From: an uncultured Lachnospiraceae bacterium
Lineage (GTDB): Bacteria; Bacillota; Clostridia; Lachnospirales; Lachnospiraceae
Direction of reading: 5' to 3'
Length of the DNA stretch: 48,935 nucleotides
Assembly: GCA_910579395.1 (NCBI GenBank)
Contig: CAJTUC010000026.1
Location: 1-48,935, forward strand
Shown: in pieces, positions 24,487 through 31,556 of the stretch
How the letters are laid out: every line of letters starts with the position of its first letter
Position numbering within the stretch: the stretch's first letter is position 1
Notes under the pieces: generated by a model
Database searches by the model: none
What the model saw: the letters and a program-made list of their open reading frames with translations, nothing else
What the model was told of the DNA's origin: nothing
Made by a program: the position numbers and the translations under genes

Positions 24487-25005
24487 ATGTTGGAGCGTTT
24501 TTATCCGGATGTGTATCTGGAGTCGGCATATGAAATAGACTATGCGGCGCTGTATGAACAGGGCTATCGGGGCGTTATCTTTGATATTGACAATACACTT
24601 GTTCCTCACGGGGCGCCGGCGGATGAGCGCAGCATTGCTCTTTTTAAAAAGCTGCGGGACATTGGCTATGAGAGTATGCTGCTGTCGAACAACAAAGAAC
24701 CTCGTGTCAGGACGTTCAATGATAAAGTGGGTTCCCGTTATATTTATAAGGCGAACAAGCCTTTTCCGGAGAGTTACCGGAGGGCGGTGGAAACGATGGG
24801 AACGACGCCGGAGACGACATTGTTTGTTGGCGACCAGCTTTTTACGGATGTATGGGGGGCAAAAAAGGCAGGTATCAGAACATACCTGGTCAAACCGATT
24901 CACCCTAAGGAAGAGATACAGATCGTTCTGAAGCGGTATCTGGAAAAAATCGTGTTGTTTTTCTATAAGAGAAATCAGAGAAAGGGGTTGTTGGAAGATG
25001 ATTGA
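24487..25005 (+). CDS. YqeG-family HAD-IIIA phosphatase
   Basis: A 172-residue HAD phosphatase. Motif I is D33-I-D35-N-T, motif II is LLSNNKE, and motif IV is FVGDQLFTDVWGAKKAG, all characteristic of the YqeG/phosphatidylglycerophosphatase-like HAD-IIIA group. The true substrate here is not known; in other lineages relatives dephosphorylate phosphatidylglycerophosphate. The start is ATG 24487, after AGGAGGG; an earlier ATG (24469) lies before that site. It overlaps aroE by 8 bases, so the two are translationally coupled, as is common in Firmicutes. Confidence 0.9.
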   Translation: MLERFYPDVYLESAYEIDYAALYEQGYRGVIFDIDNTLVPHGAPADERSIALFKKLRDIGYESMLLSNNKEPRVRTFNDKVGSRYIYKANKPFPESYRRAVETMGTTPETTLFVGDQLFTDVWGAKKAGIRTYLVKPIHPKEEIQIVLKRYLEKIVLFFYKRNQRKGLLEDD

Positions 25006-25861
25006 CGGGAAAACAAGACTTTGCGGTCTGATCGGCAATCCGGTAGAGCATACCATGTCGCCGGTCATTCATAATACACTGGCGGAAAAATGCGGCCATA
25101 ATCTGGTCTATGTTCCCTTTCTGGTGGAATGCGGAAGGATTGCGGAAGCGGTGAAAGGCGCCTATGCGCTGAATGTTCTCGGAATGAACGTAACGGTTCC
25201 ATATAAAAGTGACGTGATAGGAAGTCTTGTGGAAGTGGATGAACTGGCGTCTCATATCGGTGCAGTCAATACGCTGGTGCGTACGGAAGATGGTTATAAG
25301 GGCTATAACACGGATATGACCGGGTTGTACCGGGCTATGACGAGCGAGGGCATCCGCATTGAGGATGAGGAGATTGTTCTGCTTGGCGCGGGCGGTGCAG
25401 CGCGGGCGGTGGCTTATCTGTGCGGGGCGCAGAAGGCAGCGAAAGTTTATCTGCTGAACCGGACGCTGGAAAAGGCGGATAAAGTGGCGGAGGAGGTCAA
25501 CAACGCTTTTGGCCGGGAGGTCATCGTGCCGATGTTACTGACGGACTATCCGAAACTGCCGGAGCGGAAATTCCTTGCGATTCAGGGCACTTCGGTGGGG
25601 CTTGCGCCGCATGAAGAGGATGTCGTAATCGAAGATGCCGCTTTTTATCAGAAGATACATACCGGATTTGACCTGATCTACAAACCTTTTACAACGCGTT
25701 TTATGCGCCTTGTGCGGGAAGCTGGCGGAGAGGCTTATAACGGACTGAAAATGCTGCTCTATCAGGGAATTATTGCCTATGAACTGTGGAACCGGGTGGA
25801 GATAACAGAAGAGGAAGCCGGGCTTGTTTATGAGAAGCTGAAAGGAAATATTGGCAAATGA
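24998..25861 (+). CDS. aroE: Shikimate dehydrogenase
   Basis: AroE reduces 3-dehydroshikimate to shikimate with NADPH. The 287 residues show GNPVEHTMSPVIHN (shikimate binding), NVTVPYKSDV with the catalytic lysine, GAVNTL and NTDMTG, and the NADP loop LGAGGAARAVAYL. The start overlaps yqeG by 8 bases, and its stop overlaps aroK by 4 bases (ATGA). The three aro genes form one unit for chorismate precursors. Confidence 0.97.
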   Translation: MIDGKTRLCGLIGNPVEHTMSPVIHNTLAEKCGHNLVYVPFLVECGRIAEAVKGAYALNVLGMNVTVPYKSDVIGSLVEVDELASHIGAVNTLVRTEDGYKGYNTDMTGLYRAMTSEGIRIEDEEIVLLGAGGAARAVAYLCGAQKAAKVYLLNRTLEKADKVAEEVNNAFGREVIVPMLLTDYPKLPERKFLAIQGTSVGLAPHEEDVVIEDAAFYQKIHTGFDLIYKPFTTRFMRLVREAGGEAYNGLKMLLYQGIIAYELWNRVEITEEEAGLVYEKLKGNIGK

Positions 25862-26367
25862 GGAACATTGTTTTGATTGGTTTTATGGGCTGCGGAAAAA
25901 CGACGGTCGGCATTCGGCTTTCGTACCGTCTGCGCCGGGCAATGGAGGATACGGACAAGTTGATTGAACGTGAAGAGGGACGGTCGATATCCGAAATCTT
26001 TCGGACGGATGGGGAAGCTTTTTTTCGGGAACTAGAGACGAAATGTCTGAAAAAGCTGATTCCGACGGCAAAGAATATGATTATTTCGGTGGGCGGCGGC
26101 CTGCCCGTGCGGGAAGAAAACCATGCGTTGTTAAAGGAGCTTGGGACGGTAGTCTATCTGCGGGCTAATGCGGAAACCATCTACGAGCGGACAAAGCACG
26201 ATACGTCGAGACCGCTTTTGCAGGGGGGCGACCCGCAGGGGAAGATTCGGACGCTGCTGGATGCGCGGAAGGATATTTATGAAAATGCGGCTGATATATT
26301 CATTGATGTGGATGGGAAAGATTTTGATACGATTCTGGATGAGATCATAGAAGCGGCGGCAGGTTGA
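25858..26367 (+). CDS. aroK: Shikimate kinase
   Basis: AroK phosphorylates shikimate at the 3-hydroxyl with ATP. The 169 residues carry the P-loop GFMGCGKTTVG (about residues 8-18), the DTD-type substrate site (MEDTDKLIE), GEAFFRELE and the central GGG (SVGGGLPVREE), then the lid arginine region (RPLLQGGD). It overlaps aroE by 4 bases and lies just ahead of aroQ. Confidence 0.96.
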   Translation: MRNIVLIGFMGCGKTTVGIRLSYRLRRAMEDTDKLIEREEGRSISEIFRTDGEAFFRELETKCLKKLIPTAKNMIISVGGGLPVREENHALLKELGTVVYLRANAETIYERTKHDTSRPLLQGGDPQGKIRTLLDARKDIYENAADIFIDVDGKDFDTILDEIIEAAAG

Positions 26368-26388
26368 GAGAAAGGGATGGATATTGAT

Positions 26389-26829
26389 ATGAAAATACTG
26401 GTGATCAATGGGCCGAATCTGAATTTTCTCGGTATTCGGGAGAAAAGCGTGTATGGCACGCAGGATTATGATTATTTGTTAAATATGATAGCGGAAAAGG
26501 GGCAGAAGGAGGGCTGTACGCTGGAAGTGTTCCAGAGCAACCACGAAGGGGCGATCATAGATAGAATACAGGATGCTTATTCTGACGGTACGGAAGGAAT
26601 CGTCATCAATCCGGGGGCCTATACCCATTACAGTTATGCAATCAGAGATGCGCTTGCGAGTATTACGGTGCCGAAAGTGGAGATTCATATTTCGAATATT
26701 ATGGAACGGGAAGATTTTCGTAAAGTATCCGTAACGGCGCCAGCCTGCGATAAACAGATTTATGGAAAGGGGCTTGAGGGGTATCTGATGGCGATTGATT
26801 TTGTATTGGGAAAAACGGCTGAATGCTGA
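26389..26829 (+). CDS. aroQ: Type II 3-dehydroquinate dehydratase
   Basis: AroQ forms 3-dehydroshikimate by trans-dehydration as a dodecamer. The family opening NGPNLNFLGIRE is followed by YGT, with the catalytic tyrosine, then QSNHEGAIIDRIQ, INPGAYTHYS and VEIHISN. I prefer ATG 26389 (MKILVINGPN, 146 residues); ATG 26377 would add four residues but touches the ribosome site. It catalyses the step before AroE. aroB and aroA/aroC are not in the window. Confidence 0.95.
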   Translation: MKILVINGPNLNFLGIREKSVYGTQDYDYLLNMIAEKGQKEGCTLEVFQSNHEGAIIDRIQDAYSDGTEGIVINPGAYTHYSYAIRDALASITVPKVEIHISNIMEREDFRKVSVTAPACDKQIYGKGLEGYLMAIDFVLGKTAEC

Positions 26830-26875
26830 TTTTTTATGCGATAGGAAATTGCTGTAATCGTAGAGAGACTTTAAA

Positions 26876-26930
26876 CAAGAATTTACGAAGTAAATTCTTG
26901 GAGCGCAAGCTGCGGAGCTTGCGCTTTTTA
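26876..26930 (+). terminator. Double hairpin terminator after aroQ
   Basis: Two perfect hairpins in series: CAAGAATTTAC/GTAAATTCTTG (26876-26886, 26890-26900) and AGCGCAAGCT/AGCTTGCGCT (26902-26911, 26916-26925), the second followed by TTTTA. They end the yqeG-aro unit. Bases 26931-27041 are AT-rich and carry possible promoter elements for efp (TATAAT at 27001-27006), but I see no clear matching -35. Confidence 0.88.
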
Positions 26931-27041
26931 TAAAAAGTTTTACTCTTTTTTGGGAAAGAGGTTGAAAAATGAAAATTTATAGTATAAACTATATTAGAAT
27001 TATAATGTGAAAATAAAGTGAAGATTCAGGAGGATTATTTT

Positions 27042-27599
27042 ATGATATCTGCAGGCGATTTCAGGAATGGTATTACAATCGAGTATGAAGGCAACGTTTA
27101 TCAGATAGTGGAGTTTCAGCATGTTAAACCGGGGAAAGGTGCAGCTTTTGTCAGAACAAAGCTGAAAAATATCATTAATGGCGGCGTTGTTGAGAAAACG
27201 TTCAGACCGACTGAGAAATGCCCACAGGCACGAATTGATAGAAAAGATATGCAGTACTTATATGCGGACGGTGATTTGTTCAATTTTATGGACACGGAGA
27301 CCTATGATCAGGTTGCTTTGAACAGCGATACGGTAGGGGATGCGTTGAAGTTCGTGAAAGAGAACGAAATGGTAAAAATCTGTTCCTACAACGGAAATGT
27401 ATTTGCGATTGAGCCGCCGTTATTCGTAGAACTCGAGATTACCGACACAGAGCCCGGCTTCAAGGGCGATACGGCGACAGGCGCGACCAAGCCCGCCATC
27501 GTTGAGACCGGTGCGAAGGTCATGGTACCGTTATTCGTAAATCAGGGTGAAGTGATTAAGATCGATACCAGAACGGGAGAATATTTGTCAAGAGTATAA
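27042..27599 (+). CDS. efp: Translation elongation factor P
   Basis: EF-P helps ribosomes through polyproline stretches. The 185 residues have three beta-barrel domains: the N-terminal KOW-like domain with loop HVKPGKGAAFVRTKLKN, where the tip lysine may be modified, and the C-terminal OB fold ending in GEVIKIDTRTGEYLSRV. ATG 27042 follows AGGAGGATTATTTT; an upstream in-frame ATG at 27018 precedes this site and is not used. It is probably a single-gene unit, with a terminator directly after. Confidence 0.97.
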   Translation: MISAGDFRNGITIEYEGNVYQIVEFQHVKPGKGAAFVRTKLKNIINGGVVEKTFRPTEKCPQARIDRKDMQYLYADGDLFNFMDTETYDQVALNSDTVGDALKFVKENEMVKICSYNGNVFAIEPPLFVELEITDTEPGFKGDTATGATKPAIVETGAKVMVPLFVNQGEVIKIDTRTGEYLSRV

Positions 27600-27634
27600 C
27601 GGATGCCGCATATGATTATTTTCTAAAAGCCTAT

Positions 27635-27672
27635 AAGACAATGGAAACTGCAAAGAATCCATTGTCTTTTTA
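27635..27672 (+). terminator. Intrinsic terminator after efp
   Basis: AAGACAATGG (27635-27644) pairs perfectly with CCATTGTCTT (27659-27668), followed by TTTT. Confidence 0.9.
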
Positions 27673-27722
27673 TGTGACAAATAAGCTCGTAGAGTCCGGA
27701 GAGAATGGAAAGAGAGGACAAT

Positions 27723-28658
27723 ATGAGATTAGAACAGTTTGGAGACAAAGTATGCAGCGCATTAAAGGAACTTTTAGGGACAGGATATGAGATCGTGTTC
27801 CGGGAAGTAACAAAGAATAACGGTGTCCGCCTGCATGGTGTTATCATTACCGGAAAGGGGAGCAATGTATCACCCACCATCTATATTGACGAGTTATATG
27901 AGGAGTATGAGGCCGGGCGGGCGTTCGGGGATATCGTCTATGATATTTTATGCGTTTATAAGAAGAATGCCAAAGAAATCAATATGGATATGGAGTTTTT
28001 TACGCAGTACGCACGCGCGAAGAGCAGGATCTTGTATAAGCTGATTCACCGGGAGAGCAATCAGGAACTGTTGAAAGAGATTCCATATGTTGCGTGGCAG
28101 GATTTGGTAATCGTATTTTATTATGCTTTCGAGGATGAACGCTTCGGCAAGGCGACGATTCTCATTAAGAACAGTCATATGGCCATGTGGGGCATTGATG
28201 TCCCCGCCTTGTATGAAACGGCAAAGACAAATATGCTTCGGATAAAGCCGGAGGAAATGCTGCCGATCGGGCAGTTGATTCAGGAATTTATGGAGCGGAA
28301 ACTGTGCCATAATGAAAGAGAAATTGATGCAAAAATGCCGGAGAGCATCGATACGGCGATGGAGCGGAGCTCAATGATGTATGTATTGAGCAACTGCGAC
28401 AGGGTATTCGGTGCATCCGCGCTTCTCTATTCCGGTTCTATGAAAGCGCTTGCGGGGAAGCTGAACAAAAACCTGATCATTTTGCCGAGTTCTGTTCATG
28501 AGGTGATTCTTGTACCGGATGACGGAATGACGGAGAAAGAATTTTACAGAGAGATGGTAAAAGAGGTAAATGATACGCAGGTGGATCCGGAGGAAAGGTT
28601 ATCATACAATATCTACTATTATGATAGAGTTTTAGAAAAAGTGACGATATTGGAGTGA
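27723..28658 (+). CDS. DUF5688-like protein of unknown function
   Basis: A 311-residue soluble protein without signal or membrane segment. Its layout resembles the DUF5688 group common in Lachnospiraceae: an N-terminal VFREVTKNNGVRLHGVIITG, then PTIYIDELYEEYEAG, and late motifs NCDRVFGASALLYSGSMKALA and ILPSSVHEVILVP. No catalytic motif is evident to me. ATG 27723 follows AGAGAGG; ATG 27705 is a possible longer start. The stop overlaps the next gene's start (GTGA), coupling it to the two-component system. A joint role is possible but not shown. Confidence 0.65.
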   Translation: MRLEQFGDKVCSALKELLGTGYEIVFREVTKNNGVRLHGVIITGKGSNVSPTIYIDELYEEYEAGRAFGDIVYDILCVYKKNAKEINMDMEFFTQYARAKSRILYKLIHRESNQELLKEIPYVAWQDLVIVFYYAFEDERFGKATILIKNSHMAMWGIDVPALYETAKTNMLRIKPEEMLPIGQLIQEFMERKLCHNEREIDAKMPESIDTAMERSSMMYVLSNCDRVFGASALLYSGSMKALAGKLNKNLIILPSSVHEVILVPDDGMTEKEFYREMVKEVNDTQVDPEERLSYNIYYYDRVLEKVTILE

Positions 28659-29386
28659 AAAAGGGAACTGGTGTGGGAAGAGCAATATTACTGGTTGAGG
28701 ATGAAGAGAGTTTAAACCGTGCAGTCAGCTTGAAATTAACGAAGGAAGGATATACGGTGTATTCGGCCTTATCCGTCAGGGAAGCCGAAACGCTGTGGCA
28801 TCGGCATGAGATCATGCTGGTCATATGTGATATTGGACTGCCGGATAGCAGCGGATTGGATTTTTGTGCGAAACTGCGGCGGGAAAGCGATGTTCTGTTC
28901 CTGTTTCTGACGGCGATGAGCGGCGAGAGCGATATCATGAAAGGATACAGGATGGGGGCGGATGATTATATTACGAAGCCCTTCTATCTTCCCGCACTGA
29001 TCTCCAAAGTCAATGCGATCATGAAAAGGTTTTCGGGAGCGGCAGAGCCGGATACGATTGTATCCGGTTCCATCGCTCTGCTTTTATCCGAGCAGCGGGT
29101 CAAAAAGAACGGAGAATATCTGAATCTGACAGCAAAGGAATATAAGCTGCTCGCCTTTTTTATGCAGAATCCCATGCGCATCCTGACGAAGAATCAGCTG
29201 CTGGAGGCGATATGGGACATTGACGGAAATTTTGTGGATGAGAATACGCTGGCAGTTAATATACGGCGTCTGCGGGAGAAAATAGAGGATGATCCATCCA
29301 GACCCGCCTATATTAAGAGCGTGCGGGGGCTGGGGTATTTATTTGAGAAAAATGCGGACGGAGAAAGGAGCACAGTCAAAGGATGA
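28655..29386 (+). CDS. OmpR-family response regulator
   Basis: A 243-residue regulator: receiver domain with phospho-acceptor D59 (VICDIGLPDSSG) and K in ITKPF, then a winged-helix DNA-binding domain (LNLTAKEYKLLAFFMQNP, VNIRRLREKIEDD, VRGLGYLFE). The start is uncertain: GTG 28655 overlaps the previous stop, while GTG 28673 lies after AAAAGGG. The histidine kinase gene overlaps its end by 4 bases. The likely target is the ABC exporter promoter at about 30655-30688. Confidence 0.92.
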   Translation: MKKGTGVGRAILLVEDEESLNRAVSLKLTKEGYTVYSALSVREAETLWHRHEIMLVICDIGLPDSSGLDFCAKLRRESDVLFLFLTAMSGESDIMKGYRMGADDYITKPFYLPALISKVNAIMKRFSGAAEPDTIVSGSIALLLSEQRVKKNGEYLNLTAKEYKLLAFFMQNPMRILTKNQLLEAIWDIDGNFVDENTLAVNIRRLREKIEDDPSRPAYIKSVRGLGYLFEKNADGERSTVKG

Positions 29387-30645
29387 AAAAGGAAACACAG
29401 CTTTTTTATGCACTCGTTCTGGCGGGTGCGCTTTTGTTTGGTGTGTTCGGACTGAATGTCATACGGGAGGCTTATCTGCATGAGATTCAGACAGTGCAGA
29501 ATCTTGCGGGAAGAATGTTTATGGAATACCCGGAGACGAAAAGTGATTTTCTGGAAGCGCTCGCCGATATGGACAGAGCGGACAGCGGGGCAGGAAGTGC
29601 TTGGCTGGAGCGTTACGGGTATGATGAAGAAAAAAAAATGGAAGAGAACAGGCGTTATCAGCATACGCTTCGGCTTTTCCGGCGGTATCTGGCGGTTTTT
29701 GTCATAGCGGCGCTGGCAGGGGGCTATTGTTTTGATCGGATTTCGACACGGAAGAAAAAGCAGCAGGAAGAGCAGATTTTATCCATTCTGGAGAGCTGTC
29801 TGTCCGAGGATTTTAAATTTCTGGATGATGAGGATGCGCTGAAACGTCTTGGAAACAGACAGTTTGCCGATACGCTCGAGAAGTTCGGCCGGAAATTACA
29901 GCTCAAGTCCGAACTTCTGGAAGAGGAGCAGGATAACACAAAAGGTCTTGTCACCGATATTTCGCATCAGCTGCGGACACCGCTTGGCGCATTGCGGGCC
30001 TGTTTTTCCCTGTATACGGAAGTGCAGGAGCAGAAGGAAAAAGAAGAATTTGAGGAACGCTGTGAAATGCAGATCGATAAACTGGAAACGCTGACGAAGG
30101 CGCTTGGCAATATATCACAGCTGGAAACACGTATGATCAGATTGCAGCCGGAGAATGTCTCTTTTACGGAAATACTGGCGGGAGCGGTCAATGCGATTTA
30201 TCATAAGGCAATTGCAAAGCAGATGACGATAGAAATAGATGAAATAGAAGAAGTGCCGCTTTTTCTGGATACAAAATGGACGACGGAAGCGATTTTGAAT
30301 GTTCTCGATAATGCCGTAAAATATAGTCCTGCCGGCAGCAGTATTTTTGTGAGGACGTGGAAGCTGTTCAGCTTTGTCAGAGTGGAAATTGAAGATCAGG
30401 GCATCGGCATTCCGAAACGGGAATGGAATCAGATATTCCAGCGTTTTTACCGCGGTAATAACGATTTCGTGAAGAAGGAAGAGGGAACGGGTGTCGGGCT
30501 GTATCTTACCAGAAAGATCATTGAAGAAGGCGGCGGAACAATCTCTGTACGGCCGGGCAGGGAAGGCGGAAGTATTTTCGTGATACAGCTTCCGCTTCCT
30601 TCTGTCAAGGGCCTGTTGAGCGGGCAGGCAGGAAGCTTTTTATAA
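29383..30645 (+). CDS. Sensor histidine kinase
   Basis: A 420-residue kinase with two membrane helices (about 6-27 and 105-122) flanking an outside loop of about 75 residues, then the phospho-acceptor H195 in SHQLRTP and a HATPase domain (NVLDNAVKYSP, EDQGIGIPK, GTGVGLYLTRKII). The outer loop is too short for a large ligand domain. The gene overlaps the regulator by 4 bases (ATGA) and is followed by the ABC transporter. This layout resembles systems that sense peptide antibiotics or envelope stress. The actual signal is not visible. Confidence 0.92.
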   Translation: MKKETQLFYALVLAGALLFGVFGLNVIREAYLHEIQTVQNLAGRMFMEYPETKSDFLEALADMDRADSGAGSAWLERYGYDEEKKMEENRRYQHTLRLFRRYLAVFVIAALAGGYCFDRISTRKKKQQEEQILSILESCLSEDFKFLDDEDALKRLGNRQFADTLEKFGRKLQLKSELLEEEQDNTKGLVTDISHQLRTPLGALRACFSLYTEVQEQKEKEEFEERCEMQIDKLETLTKALGNISQLETRMIRLQPENVSFTEILAGAVNAIYHKAIAKQMTIEIDEIEEVPLFLDTKWTTEAILNVLDNAVKYSPAGSSIFVRTWKLFSFVRVEIEDQGIGIPKREWNQIFQRFYRGNNDFVKKEEGTGVGLYLTRKIIEEGGGTISVRPGREGGSIFVIQLPLPSVKGLLSGQAGSFL

Positions 30646-30654
30646 AAAAAGATT

Positions 30655-30688
30655 TTGTAAGGTTCTTGTAAGAAAACGGTTCTACAAT
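30655..30688 (+). promoter_or_regulatory. Putative regulator site and promoter for the ABC exporter
   Basis: Two direct TTGTAAG repeats start at 30655 and 30666, 11 bases apart. TACAAT lies at 30683-30688, but no good -35 is found 17 bases before it; the repeats occupy that zone. This suits a promoter that needs an OmpR-type activator, presumably the regulator encoded just upstream. Confidence 0.55.
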
Positions 30689-30757
30689 AGTGATATTGGC
30701 AGAAGAAAGGCACAGGATGCCTTTTGCCGGAAAGTAAAAAAGGGGAGGAGCCGTATC

Positions 30758-31429
30758 ATGAAAACAATATTGGAAACAAAAGAACTGTGTAAATATTATC
30801 AGTCGCATGAAAATGTGGTGAAGGCGGTAGACCATATCGACCTGCAGATACAGCAGGGGGAGTTCGTGACGATCATTGGGAAATCGGGCAGCGGAAAATC
30901 TACGCTGCTGCATCTTTTGGGCGGTCTGGACAATCCGACTTCCGGAGAAGTGTGGATAGACGGGAAAAATATCGCGGGTTATACCGGGGAACAGCTTGCG
31001 GCGCTGCGCAGACAGAAGATTGGTTTCATTTTTCAGGCATTTAATCTCGTTCCGTCCTTAAATGTGTGGGAAAATGTAGTGCTTCCAATCGGACTGGATG
31101 ACCGGAAGGTGGATGAGGCTTTTGTGGAGGATATTCTGAAAACGCTCGGTATGGAGGAGAAAGTCAGAAATCTGCCTAACACCCTGTCGGGAGGCCAGCA
31201 GCAGAGAACGGCGATTGCGAGGGCGATTGCGGCAAAGCCGTCAATCATTCTGGCGGATGAACCTACCGGAAATCTGGATTCCAAGACAGGGGACGAGGTC
31301 ATGTCACTGTTAAAGCTGTCTGCCAGAAAATACGGACAGACGTTAGTCGTCATTACCCACAATGAAGAAATTGCGCAGATGGCTGACCGCACAATTGCCA
31401 TTGCGGACGGTAAGGTGGAGAAAGCATGA
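30758..31429 (+). CDS. ABC transporter ATPase (MacB/LolD-like)
   Basis: The 223-residue ATPase has the Walker A motif GKSGSGKST, the Q-loop in FIFQAFNLVPSLNVWENV, the signature LSGGQQQR, Walker B IILADEPTGNLDS and the H-switch VITHN. The extended DEPTGNLDSKT block is typical of ATPases paired with FtsX/MacB-type permeases. ATG 30758 follows GGGGAGGAGCCGTATC. The stop codon TGA (31427-31429) lies inside dispersed element copy C, which separates it from its permease. Confidence 0.95.
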   Translation: MKTILETKELCKYYQSHENVVKAVDHIDLQIQQGEFVTIIGKSGSGKSTLLHLLGGLDNPTSGEVWIDGKNIAGYTGEQLAALRRQKIGFIFQAFNLVPSLNVWENVVLPIGLDDRKVDEAFVEDILKTLGMEEKVRNLPNTLSGGQQQRTAIARAIAAKPSIILADEPTGNLDSKTGDEVMSLLKLSARKYGQTLVVITHNEEIAQMADRTIAIADGKVEKA

Positions 31430-31530
31430 AGAGAAGTTCTAGAATTCGCACCAGAGGGCGCTTCGTTAAGAACTTCTACGGTTCGCGCTGCGAACCTTCT
31501 TCACGCCGGAGAATCGCGGAGCGATTCTCC
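31424..31530. repeat. Dispersed two-hairpin element, copy C, with trailing hairpin
   Basis: GCATGAAG (31424-31431) and CTTCACGC (31499-31506) form the closing stem with one mismatch. Arm 1: AAGTTCT (31434-31440) with AGAACTT (31469-31475). Arm 2: GGTTCGC (31480-31486) with GCGAACC (31490-31496). A trailing hairpin, GGAGAATCGC (31508-31517) with GCGATTCTCC (31521-31530), is perfect. The element lies inside an operon between ATPase and permease and contains the ATPase stop codon. Confidence 0.82.
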
Positions 31531-31556
31531 AAGGGTTTGAGAATGGAGGGAATAAG

